Shown here: piece after piece, positions 7,662 to 14,115 of the stretch
Layout of the letters: each line of letters begins with the position of its first letter
Numbering within the stretch: position 1 is the stretch's first letter
From: Spirochaetaceae bacterium UBA6243
GTDB lineage: Bacteria > Spirochaetota > Spirochaetia > Treponematales > Rectinemataceae
Assembly (NCBI GenBank): GCA_002441395.1
Contig: DJVZ01000023.1
Span: 9,905-24,142, forward strand
DNA length: 14,238 bases
Reading direction: 5' to 3'
Notes under the pieces: generated by a model
The model's input: the letters and a program-made list of their open reading frames with translations, nothing else
Database searches by the model: none
Told to the model about the DNA's origin: nothing
Made by a program: the position numbers and the translations under genes

Positions 7662-8654
7662 ATGACAGATTATTGGAAAAATTTCCCCCACATTGCAGAT
7701 TTTCTCCGGGATGTTGAGGCGCTCATTTTATCTATACTTGAAGACAATGCATTCCCTCTTGGAAAAGATATCGAAAAACTGGTCGAATCAGGCGGCAAGA
7801 TGCTCCGTCCCGCGCTCGTTTTTGTCGGGAGTGAGTTCGGCCTGGACCGAAACCCCAAAAAGTGGACAAAAAAACAGAAAGACAAACTTGTGCATGTCGC
7901 GGCGGCGATCGAGCTCTTGCATACCGCGACGCTCATCCACGACGACATTATCGACAGGGCAAGCCATCGGCGCGGCATTCCGACCCTCCACCAGACGCTC
8001 GGCACAACGAACGCGATTCTGGCGGGCGATTGGCTTCTGTCGCGTACGTACAGAATCATAGCTCAATACGTACACCCGAACCGGGCAGTATTGCTCACCG
8101 ACTCTGTAAGCGCCATATGCAAGGCAGAAATAAACCAGGATCTTGTAAAATACAGCTTTGTATCGAGCAGACGTCGCTATCTCCAGACCATCGCGGGAAA
8201 GACCGCGGCACTCTTCGCGCTGGCTCTGTACATCGGCGCTTCGGAGACAGGCTGCTCAGTTTTCAATTCCCAAGCCCTCAGGCGGACAGGTTACAACCTT
8301 GGCATGGCATTCCAGATTATCGATGATATTTTCGATTACGAATCCAGCATCGAGGAACTCAAGAAGCCGGTCGGCAATGATATTCGCGAAGGGCTGTGCA
8401 CGCTGCCGCTCATCTATGCGCTGCAGGAAAATGGAAAGGAGATCCGGCCGCTGCTTTCCGACATCCGCACTCAGCCGAATCTCGTCGAGAGTGTTCTCGG
8501 CCTCGTGCTCCAGACGAAGGCCATCGAACGGGCACGGAGCGATGCGGCGCATTACACACGCCTTGCCCATGCCGAAATTGAGCGCCTGCCTGCAGGCAAG
8601 CCGCGCCACGATCTCGAACTCATCGTAAATTCGCTGTTGGTGCGCACGTATTAA
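7662..8654 (+). CDS. Long-chain polyprenyl diphosphate synthase (trans-isoprenyl diphosphate synthase)
   Basis: A 330-residue soluble enzyme that condenses isopentenyl diphosphate onto an allylic primer, supplying the prenyl tail of menaquinone or ubiquinone. GGKMLRPA (44-51) is the substrate-binding block. The first aspartate-rich motif is HDDIID (D94, D95, D98), the second is FQIIDDIFDYE (D221, D222, D225), and IAGKTAALF (178-186) and PVGNDIREGLCTLPLI (236-251) are the other conserved blocks, all intact. The residue five before the first motif is alanine (A89) instead of an aromatic one, which in this family goes with long products (heptaprenyl or longer). Start ATG at 7662 with AGGAG four bases upstream. 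It follows the ndh terminator directly and ends 13 bases from the convergent oxidoreductase gene, where no terminator hairpin was seen. Chain length (IspB-like or HepT-like) cannot be settled here, so no symbol is given. Confidence 0.93.
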   Translation: MTDYWKNFPHIADFLRDVEALILSILEDNAFPLGKDIEKLVESGGKMLRPALVFVGSEFGLDRNPKKWTKKQKDKLVHVAAAIELLHTATLIHDDIIDRASHRRGIPTLHQTLGTTNAILAGDWLLSRTYRIIAQYVHPNRAVLLTDSVSAICKAEINQDLVKYSFVSSRRRYLQTIAGKTAALFALALYIGASETGCSVFNSQALRRTGYNLGMAFQIIDDIFDYESSIEELKKPVGNDIREGLCTLPLIYALQENGKEIRPLLSDIRTQPNLVESVLGLVLQTKAIERARSDAAHYTRLAHAEIERLPAGKPRHDLELIVNSLLVRTY

Positions 8655-8667
8655 TCGTTCCGCCGGA

Positions 8668-9669
8668 TTATCCCACGCGGACAAGAATTTTCCCGTAATG
8701 GCTCTGTGTCTCGAGGAAGCGGTGTGCCTCCGCAATGGTGTCGAGTGTAAAAGCCTTTGGATAGATAATTGGACGCAAGTGCCCATCGTCGACAAGGCGA
8801 GCGATGGCCGCAAGGTCCTGGCCAATCACATCTCGTCCTTCCCGGGTCAGAATCGGCAGCAGACTGAAGACAACATACAGATTCAGCCCTTTTGAATGCA
8901 TGAGGCTCAAATCTACCGTCGCGCGCGCCGCAATTGTGACGACATCACCCCCCATGCGCGCCGCTTCGAAGGATTTGGGCAAATTTGCTCCCCCCGCTGT
9001 ATCGAACACCACATCGAACCCCTTGCCATCAGTGATCCGTCCGACATAATGCTTCACATCTTCCTGATCATAGCGAATGGTCCAATCCGCGCCCGAGGAA
9101 ACCACAACCGCGATTTTCTCATCGCTCGAAGCGGTCGCTGCGACATCCGCCCCAAAGGCTTTTGCCATCTGCACCACAACATGACCGACACCACCAGCAC
9201 CTCCCTGCACAAGAACCAGCGTATCTTTGCCAAGCCTGATTTTGCGCCGCAACCCCTGATACGCAGTCAACGCGATCACGGGGAGCGCCGCAGCTTCTTC
9301 CAGCGGGAGCGATCTTGGGGCATGAGAAAGCAGCTGGGCATCGCACACGGCATATTCCGCAAGCGCCCCGCCTTCTCCACCAGTCCAGCCGACAAAGCCG
9401 AACACTTCATCCCCTTCGTGGAAATGGTATACATCCTGGCCGACCCCGACCACTGTCCCTGAAATATCTCCATGCAGCACCGCTGGAAATGGAGGAAGAA
9501 TCGCCACCGCGCCCGAGCGCACTTTGCAGTCGATAGGGTTGACCGAAGTCGCCTTTACCTTTACCAGAACCTGATTCGCGCCGGGCTGTGGAATTGGGAG
9601 CTCGGCCTGCTCAAAAACCTCCGGTCCACCGGTACGCCGAATTACCATTGCTTTCATGACAGATACCAT
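8668..9669 (-). CDS. Zinc-independent medium-chain dehydrogenase/reductase, NAD(P)H:quinone oxidoreductase type
   Basis: A 333-residue MDR-superfamily protein. An N-terminal GroES-like domain (about 5-120; ATSVNPIDCKVRSG at 40-53, LHGDISGTVVGVG at 65-77) precedes a Rossmann domain with the nucleotide motif VQGGAGGVGHVVVQMAK at 154-170 and VVFDTAGG at 220-227. There is no cluster of four cysteines for a structural zinc and no clear catalytic zinc Cys/His set, so it belongs with the quinone oxidoreductase (COG0604) branch that reduces quinones or enones with NAD(P)H. The natural substrate is unknown. I start it at the ATG complementary to 9667-9669 because GGAGG lies five bases upstream; the in-frame ATG at 9681 has no ribosome site and itself contains that GGAGG. 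Acylphosphatase is read just before it with a 30-base gap, probably as one transcript. Confidence 0.88.
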   Translation of the reverse strand: MVSVMKAMVIRRTGGPEVFEQAELPIPQPGANQVLVKVKATSVNPIDCKVRSGAVAILPPFPAVLHGDISGTVVGVGQDVYHFHEGDEVFGFVGWTGGEGGALAEYAVCDAQLLSHAPRSLPLEEAAALPVIALTAYQGLRRKIRLGKDTLVLVQGGAGGVGHVVVQMAKAFGADVAATASSDEKIAVVVSSGADWTIRYDQEDVKHYVGRITDGKGFDVVFDTAGGANLPKSFEAARMGGDVVTIAARATVDLSLMHSKGLNLYVVFSLLPILTREGRDVIGQDLAAIARLVDDGHLRPIIYPKAFTLDTIAEAHRFLETQSHYGKILVRVG

Positions 9670-9699
9670 AGATGCCTCCATCCAGAATAAGAATAAAGC

Positions 9700-9972
9700 T
9701 CAAAACGCCACAGAAAACCTTTTGTAAAATCCTCTGGGTTGCTCATCGGTCTTGAGCACTTCATCGACGCGGGCAGAAGACGGACCGATCTGAAGCCATT
9801 CATAGAATTGTTCCAAAGATTGCGCTTCACCTTCCGCCCACACCTCAACACCGCCCTCAGGAGTATTGCGCACCCAGCCCGTGAGCCCGAACCGTTCCGC
9901 GCGAATCACCGCGGACATGCGGAAACCGACGCCTTGGACTTCACCTTTTATGACCGCATGGAAGGCTTTCAT
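9700..9972 (-). CDS. acyP: Acylphosphatase
   Basis: A 90-residue protein, the normal size for acylphosphatase, which hydrolyses carboxyl-phosphate mixed anhydrides such as acetyl- or 1,3-bisphosphoglycerate-type substrates in the cytoplasm. The signature GEVQGVGFR (10-18) carries the phosphate-binding loop and the catalytic arginine R18, and GWVRNTPEGGVEV (32-44) carries the catalytic asparagine N36. The whole alpha/beta sandwich appears intact. GGAG lies six bases before the ATG. It is the first gene of a minus-strand pair with the quinone oxidoreductase-like gene; no functional link between the two is evident. The MITE-like repeat starts 42 bases upstream of its start codon and therefore occupies its promoter region. 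Confidence 0.95.
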   Translation of the reverse strand: MKAFHAVIKGEVQGVGFRMSAVIRAERFGLTGWVRNTPEGGVEVWAEGEAQSLEQFYEWLQIGPSSARVDEVLKTDEQPRGFYKRFSVAF

Positions 9973-10013
9973 GGAGCGCTCCGCAATCTCCTATGGAAAA
10001 TGTCTTTATAACA

Positions 10014-10144
10014 TGAGGCTCTTTCAAAAGTCGGACGAGTTTTGAAAGAGCCACCTTTTATTGCAGCATTTGTGTACGGTTTCAACGAAACCGGAGCAAA
10101 TGCAAAGCCAATTTCAGAAGTAACCGACTTTTGAAATTGGCTCA
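10014..10144. mobile_element. MITE-like element of three consecutive stem-loops with inverted ends
   Basis: The two ends are 21-base inverted repeats matching at 18 positions (10014-10034 and 10124-10144); both begin TGAG and share TTTCAAAAGTCGG. Each end is also half of its own hairpin. Hairpin 1 has GGCTCTTTCAAAA (10017-10029) and TTTTGAAAGAGCC (10040-10052), 13 perfect pairs. Hairpin 2 has GCATTTG/CAAATGC (10066-10072, 10097-10103) and CGGTTTC/GAAACCG (10077-10083, 10087-10093) around a three-base loop. Hairpin 3 (10106-10142) has 16 pairs, one of them G-T, around a five-base loop. ACA on each side (10011-10013, 10145-10147) might be a target duplication but is too short to trust. No gene ends nearby that would need a terminator and no T runs follow the stems, so a small non-autonomous transposable repeat is the likeliest reading. 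A structured RNA is the alternative. Confidence 0.6.
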
Positions 10145-10251
10145 ACATAATAATAAAACAACAAAAGCAAGAAAACCACACCATTACCTCTGATTGCGGC
10201 AGGCGAGTGATAATTTTTGACTATTTTGGTCATGAAATTGTCCTGCAGCCG

Positions 10252-10280
10252 TAGAAAATCTATTGGATTTTATATATATT
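10252..10280 (+). promoter_or_regulatory. Candidate promoter for copA
   Basis: TAGAAA (10252-10257, four of six) and TATATT (10275-10280, five of six) are separated by 17 bases; transcription would begin near 10287 and leave a short leader with GGAG (10300-10303) six bases before the ATG. The DNA here is very AT-rich, so the match is weak evidence. Confidence 0.3.
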
Positions 10281-10302
10281 ATTTATTAGTATATCTATTG
10301 GA
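10258..10302 (+). repeat. 10-base direct repeat flanking the candidate copA -10 box
   Basis: ATCTATTGGA occurs at 10258-10267 and again at 10293-10302, start to start 35 bases. The second copy supplies most of the copA ribosome-binding site (GGAG). The pair brackets the candidate -10 element, as an operator could, but two copies in AT-rich DNA may be chance. Confidence 0.4.
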
Positions 10303-10309
10303 GTTCTAG

Positions 10310-12568
10310 ATGTCAGTCCACAAGACTTTTGCCATCAAGGGAATGACCTGTGCCTCGTGCGTCGCCGCGAACGAACGCGCCGTAAGCAAAATCAAGGGCA
10401 TTGCCAGAGTATCGGTCAACCTCGCCACGGAAAGGATGGATGTCGACCTCGACCCCGCGGAAGTCGATGTTTCGCAAATAGAAGCCGCCGTCAAAAAGGC
10501 TGGCTATGAAGCCGAGCTTCTTGAAAAACCGGCGAACGCGCCTCTCCCCACCTACGAGTCCTATGGCTGGAAGCGTTTTACCATTTCCGCCATATTTGCA
10601 GCCATAATTCTTTATATCGCAATGGGTTCAATGCTTGGCCTGCCTCTGCCAGGTTTTATCGACCATCGCCTGCATCCGCTCGCGTTTGCGCTGGCGCAGC
10701 TCATACTGCTCATACCGGTGCTTATCGCGGGCAAATCCTTCTATATTCATGGCTTTAAATCGCTCTTCAATCTTTCGCCAAACATGGACAGCCTCATAGC
10801 GATCGGCACAAGTTCGGCGATTCTCTACAGCCTCTATTCGATTTCACGCATTCTGAACGGCGATCATACCGCGGCCACCCAGCTCTACTTCGAGACCGCG
10901 GCGATCATCATCACCCTCATCATGCTGGGCAAGAATCTGGAATCGCAATCGAAGCGCCGCACTTCGGAGGCCGTCCGCAAGCTCATGAAGCTGCGCCCTA
11001 CCACCGCGACGATCCTCGATGGCGAGGTCGAGCGCAAAATCCCGATCGATGCCGTCAAACCGAATGATGTGCTTCTCGTGCGTCCCGGCGAGCGCCTTCC
11101 CGTCGACGGCCGGATCCAAAGCGGCATCTCCAATGTCGACGAGTCCATGCTCACGGGCGAGAGCATGCCTGTCGAAAAAACGGACAACGCCAAGGTATAC
11201 AGCGGCACGATGAACCTCAACGGTTCGCTGGTGATGGTCGCGGAAAAAGTGGGCGAAGAAACGGCGCTCGCCAAGATTATCCACTTGGTCGAAGAGGCGC
11301 AGAGCAGCAAGGCGCCGATTGCGCGGCTCGCGGACCAGGTTTCTGCCGTCTTTGTGCCGACAGTCATGGCTGTCGCCCTGATCGCCGCCTTCGGATGGAT
11401 TATCGCCGGACACAGCATCACGTTTGCGCTGACGGTATTTGTGTCGGTGCTCACCATTGCGTGCCCCTGCGCGCTCGGGCTCGCCACGCCTACCGCCATA
11501 ATGGTGGGCACAGGCAAAGCCGCCGAACTTGGCGTGCTCATCAAGTCCGGCGAAGCGCTCGAAACCGTGCACAAAGTAAACACCGTCCTGCTCGACAAGA
11601 CGGGCACCATCACAAAGGGCAAGCCCGAGCTCACCGATGTCATCGCGGCGCCGGGGTTTTCTTCCGACACGGTGCTCGGCCTCGCCGCATCCGCCGAGAT
11701 CGCCAGCGGCCACCCCCTCGCCGATGCCATTGTCGCGAGCGCGCGCGAAAAAGGCCTCGTCCTGTCCAGACCTGAGCGCGTTGAAACTGTTGCGGGAAAA
11801 GGAATTATTGCGGATTCAGGATCCATCGCGGTGGGGAATGCCGCTCTGGCCGAATCGCTCGACATTTCGCTTTCGAATCAGGCACCCTATCTTTTCAATG
11901 AGGCCGCGCGCCTCGCCGGCGAAGGTAAAACGCCGATGTTCGTGCTTCAGAACGCAGCGCCGATAGGGCTCATCGCCGTGGCAGACCAGCCCAGGGCCGA
12001 ATCGCGCGCGGTAGTCGCCGCGCTTAAAAAACTTGGCATCGATGTCGCAATGGTGACGGGAGACAGTCGCACCACGGCGGACGCGATCGCCGCGCGCGTG
12101 GGCATCACCGAAGTGTATGCCGAGGTGCTGCCTTCCGAAAAAGCATCCATCGTGAAACGCATTCAGGCCTCAGGACGAAAAATTGCCATGGTCGGAGACG
12201 GTATCAACGACGCGCCGGCACTTGCGCAGGCGGATGTAGGGATCGCCGTGGCAACCGGCACTGACATCGCGATGGAGAGCGCTGATATTGTGCTCATGCA
12301 CAATAACCTCGACGACGTCGCGACCGCGATACACCTGTCGCGTCAGGTGATCAAAAACATACGGCAGAATCTCTTCTGGGCTTTTGGATATAACGTACTC
12401 GGCATCCCCATCGCCGCAGGAATCCTGTACATATTTGGCGGTCCCCTGCTGTCGCCCATGTTTGCGGCCGCCGCGATGTCCCTGAGTTCGGTCTCTGTCG
12501 TGACCAATGCGCTGAGGCTCAAGGGATATCGAAAACCCCAGGGCTTCGGCGAGCAAACAGCTTTATGA
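10310..12568 (+). CDS. copA: Copper-exporting P1B-type ATPase
   Basis: A 752-residue inner-membrane pump that exports Cu(I) using ATP. One N-terminal heavy-metal domain has GMTCASC at 11-17. After two leading helices (about 90-110 and 124-141) come the P-type parts: LTGES of the actuator domain (281-285), the metal-site helix TIACPCALGLATPTAIMVG (382-400) with CPC at 385-387, the phosphorylated D429 in DKTGT, the P1B-specific SGHPLADAI (466-474), and GDGINDAPALAQADVG (629-644). The last two helices carry FGYNVLGIP (692-700) and AMSLSSVSVV (722-731), the Y-N and M-x-x-S-S pattern of Cu(I) pumps rather than Zn/Cd ones. Every catalytic residue is present. GGAG lies six bases before the ATG. copZ follows 82 bases later. 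No regulator gene (CopY, CsoR, CueR) is in the window, so control must come from elsewhere. Confidence 0.97.
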   Translation: MSVHKTFAIKGMTCASCVAANERAVSKIKGIARVSVNLATERMDVDLDPAEVDVSQIEAAVKKAGYEAELLEKPANAPLPTYESYGWKRFTISAIFAAIILYIAMGSMLGLPLPGFIDHRLHPLAFALAQLILLIPVLIAGKSFYIHGFKSLFNLSPNMDSLIAIGTSSAILYSLYSISRILNGDHTAATQLYFETAAIIITLIMLGKNLESQSKRRTSEAVRKLMKLRPTTATILDGEVERKIPIDAVKPNDVLLVRPGERLPVDGRIQSGISNVDESMLTGESMPVEKTDNAKVYSGTMNLNGSLVMVAEKVGEETALAKIIHLVEEAQSSKAPIARLADQVSAVFVPTVMAVALIAAFGWIIAGHSITFALTVFVSVLTIACPCALGLATPTAIMVGTGKAAELGVLIKSGEALETVHKVNTVLLDKTGTITKGKPELTDVIAAPGFSSDTVLGLAASAEIASGHPLADAIVASAREKGLVLSRPERVETVAGKGIIADSGSIAVGNAALAESLDISLSNQAPYLFNEAARLAGEGKTPMFVLQNAAPIGLIAVADQPRAESRAVVAALKKLGIDVAMVTGDSRTTADAIAARVGITEVYAEVLPSEKASIVKRIQASGRKIAMVGDGINDAPALAQADVGIAVATGTDIAMESADIVLMHNNLDDVATAIHLSRQVIKNIRQNLFWAFGYNVLGIPIAAGILYIFGGPLLSPMFAAAAMSLSSVSVVTNALRLKGYRKPQGFGEQTAL

Positions 12569-12583
12569 TTGCAAGTATATTGT

Positions 12584-12611
12584 GCGAGAGGCGGCGCTTT
12601 TTGTCTCTCGC
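12584..12611 (+). repeat. Inverted repeat at the copZ promoter
   Basis: GCGAGAG (12584-12590) and CTCTCGC (12605-12611) form a perfect seven-base inverted repeat, extendable by TGT/ACA with a one-base bulge. The right arm overlaps the -35 box of the copZ promoter, so it could be an operator; as RNA it could instead be a hairpin that ends or protects the copA message. No run of T follows it directly. Confidence 0.55.
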
Positions 12612-12629
12612 GACAAAAATTTATATAAT
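12601..12629 (+). promoter_or_regulatory. Promoter for copZ inside the copA-copZ gap
   Basis: TTGTCT (12601-12606, four of six) is followed after exactly 17 bases by a perfect TATAAT (12624-12629). The predicted start near 12636 gives a very short leader that begins at the AAGGAG ribosome site (12637-12642). This is the best sigma-70 match in the window. Confidence 0.65.
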
Positions 12630-12650
12630 AAGAGAGAAGGAGAACGAACC

Positions 12651-12860
12651 ATGAAAAAACTTTTGAAAATAGAAGGCATGAGCTGCGGCCACTGTGTAAT
12701 GCACGTCCAGTCGGCGCTTGAAGATATTCCCGGCGTAAAATCCGCCAAGGTTGATCTTCTGGAGCGTCAGGCCCTTGTCGAGGGCGACGCTCTGGACGAC
12801 CAGGCCCTTCGCGCCGCGGTTGCCGATGCCGGTTACCGCGTGCTGCAGATCATCCCATAA
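12651..12860 (+). CDS. copZ: Copper chaperone / heavy-metal-associated domain protein
   Basis: A 69-residue single HMA-domain protein, MKKLLKIEGMSCGHCVMHVQ at the N-terminus, with the metal motif GMSCGHC at residues 9-15 (CxxC) and the usual beta-alpha-beta-beta-alpha-beta pattern ending VADAGYRVLQIIP. Such proteins carry Cu(I) in the cytoplasm and hand it to the pump; the copA next door is the obvious partner. The GHC form of the motif is common in CopZ-type chaperones, whereas the copA domain has the ASC form. I start at the ATG at 12651 because AAGGAG lies eight bases upstream; a longer frame from GTG at 12582 has no ribosome site and would run through the promoter and hairpin. Its stop codon touches the terminator stem. 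Confidence 0.93.
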   Translation: MKKLLKIEGMSCGHCVMHVQSALEDIPGVKSAKVDLLERQALVEGDALDDQALRAAVADAGYRVLQIIP

Positions 12861-12892
12861 AAAAGAGCTGCCGAACGATCGGCAGCTCTTTT
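12861..12892. terminator. Bidirectional intrinsic terminator between copZ and dnaJ
   Basis: AAAAGAGCTGCCGA (12861-12874) and TCGGCAGCTCTTTT (12879-12892) form a perfect 14-base stem with a four-base loop, with A on one side and T on the other, so it can end transcripts from both strands. It sits between the convergent copZ and dnaJ genes, starting right after the copZ stop and ending 24 bases from the dnaJ stop. Confidence 0.92.
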
Positions 12893-12916
12893 ACACTCCG
12901 CTATTCCAACGAATTT

Positions 12917-14044
12917 TCAATGCGGCACATCCTTAAGCCGAATGAGCTCGGGCTGCGAGGTTTCACCTTCCGTAGCCTTCAGTTCTTCAAGGATTTCACG
13001 CCCGCGCCTTGAAAGCCGCGCAGGTACTTTAACAAAAACTTTTATATAGAGATCGCCGCGTCTGTTGCCGGAAACAGGTACTCCTTCGTCGCGGATCCTC
13101 AGGAGCTTGCCGTTTTGCGTGCCAGCCGGTATCTGTACCGACAACTTGCGTCCTTCCAGAGTGCCAATGACAATCTCGCCGCCAAGCACGGCGGTCACAA
13201 AATCGACATAGACCGCGCAATAGAGATCGTCATCCTGTCGCTCAAAAACATCATGCGGGCGAACATGAATGAACACGTGCAGATCGCCTGCGGGTCCGCC
13301 GTTGGCGCCCGCATTGCCCTGGCCGGGCACGATGACACGTTTTCCATCCTCAACGCCCGCGGGAATGGTGACACGGATTTTCTGTTTCTTCTTGACAACG
13401 CCGGACCCACCGCAATCCGGGCATGGATTTTCGATGACGGTGCCTTCGCCGTGACAGACTGGACATGGCTGAGAAATTGCAAAAAAGCCCGAACTCCGGC
13501 GAACTTGTCCCGTGCCCTTGCACATCGAACACACTTTGCGGCCCTGACTGTCGCGCGAGCCCGTTCCACCGCATGTTTTGCAAACATCATCCTTGTTGTA
13601 TGAAATTTCGATAGTGGTTCCGAAGATTGCTTTCTCAAATGGCAACTCTATGTCGTAGCGCAAATTGGCGCCATGATTAACATGTGTTCCGCCGCGTTGC
13701 TGTGCTCCCTCTCCAAAAAATGAACCAAAAATCGAAGAAAAATCCCCAAACCCGCTAAAAATATCCTCGAAATCGTGAAATACATGGGAATAATCCTGCT
13801 GGGAGGCACCACCCATTCCCTCAACGCCCGCAAAGCCAAATTGGTCGTATGCCTGACGCTTTTGATCATCTCCAAGCACTTCATATGCTTCGGTTGCTTC
13901 CTTGAATCTCTCTTCTGCTGTTTTGTCGCCCGGATTTTTATCGGGATGATACTGAATCGCGAGTCTCCGGTAGGCTTTTTTGATCTCGTCTTTCGTGGCG
14001 GTTTTAGGTACACCGAGCACTTCGTAATAATCGCGTTTAGCCAC
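12917..14044 (-). CDS. dnaJ: Chaperone DnaJ (type I Hsp40)
   Basis: A 375-residue full-length type I J protein, the co-chaperone that stimulates ATP hydrolysis by DnaK and delivers unfolded clients. The J domain (1-70) has HPD at 33-35. An F/G-rich linker follows (about 70-118), with FSGFGDFSSIFGSFFG at 96-111. The zinc region has four CxxCxGxG repeats beginning at C155, C172, C194 and C208. The C-terminal substrate-binding domains are complete. I start at the GTG complementary to 14042-14044 (giving MAKRDYYEVLGV, the usual family N-terminus) because GAGAGGG lies nine bases upstream; the frame also opens at a TTG at 14062, which has no ribosome site and sits against the terminator. dnaK is read just before it, in the common dnaK-dnaJ order. 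Confidence 0.97.
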   Translation of the reverse strand: MAKRDYYEVLGVPKTATKDEIKKAYRRLAIQYHPDKNPGDKTAEERFKEATEAYEVLGDDQKRQAYDQFGFAGVEGMGGASQQDYSHVFHDFEDIFSGFGDFSSIFGSFFGEGAQQRGGTHVNHGANLRYDIELPFEKAIFGTTIEISYNKDDVCKTCGGTGSRDSQGRKVCSMCKGTGQVRRSSGFFAISQPCPVCHGEGTVIENPCPDCGGSGVVKKKQKIRVTIPAGVEDGKRVIVPGQGNAGANGGPAGDLHVFIHVRPHDVFERQDDDLYCAVYVDFVTAVLGGEIVIGTLEGRKLSVQIPAGTQNGKLLRIRDEGVPVSGNRRGDLYIKVFVKVPARLSRRGREILEELKATEGETSQPELIRLKDVPH

Positions 14045-14067
14045 TTCCGACCACCCTCTCAATGAGC

Positions 14068-14097
14068 AAAAAAGCGGCTGGACAAAGGCTCAGCCGC
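14068..14097 (-). terminator. Intrinsic terminator between dnaK and dnaJ
   Basis: Read on the minus strand, GCGGCTG (14097-14091) and CAGCCGC (14080-14074) form a perfect seven-base stem around a ten-base loop, followed by six T (14073-14068). It lies 18 bases after the dnaK stop and 23 bases before the dnaJ start, so it should cut dnaJ transcription unless polymerase reads through. Confidence 0.8.
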
Positions 14098-14115
14098 CCT
14101 ATTGCACAATCTATA

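Larger units (their letters stand above)
9973..10309. other. Non-coding divergent gap between acyP and copA
   Basis: This 337-base gap has no credible reading frame. Its left part (10014-10144) is a repeat made of three stem-loops, annotated separately. The right part (10145-10309) is AT-rich leader DNA of copA with a possible promoter and a 10-base direct repeat. I saw no TACANNTGTA-type CopY box and no obvious CsoR operator. Confidence 0.7.

Noticed and set aside
8655..8667. Shared terminator between the convergent polyprenyl synthase and oxidoreductase genes
   Set aside because: The 13-base gap and its flanks contain only a four-base CCGC/GCGG pairing and no T run.
10017..10052. Hairpin 1 as an intrinsic terminator
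   Set aside because: No gene ends towards it on either strand and no run of T follows the stem.
10014..10144. CRISPR-like or tRNA-like reading of the three hairpins
   Set aside because: The repeats are inverted, not regularly spaced direct repeats, no spacers are seen, and no cloverleaf with an anticodon arm or CCA end can be drawn.
10844..11865. Two long minus-strand frames (289 and 326 codons) opposite copA
   Set aside because: They cover the most conserved part of the ATPase and overlap one another in different frames, as shadows of a GC-rich gene do.
12582..12650. Longer start (GTG) for copZ adding 23 residues
   Set aside because: There is no ribosome site before the GTG and the added segment covers the promoter and inverted repeat; ATG at 12651 has AAGGAG and gives a standard CopZ length.
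14045..14062. TTG start adding six residues to DnaJ
   Set aside because: There is no ribosome site, it is only five bases from the terminator T run, and the GTG start gives the standard MAKRDYYEVLG N-terminus.
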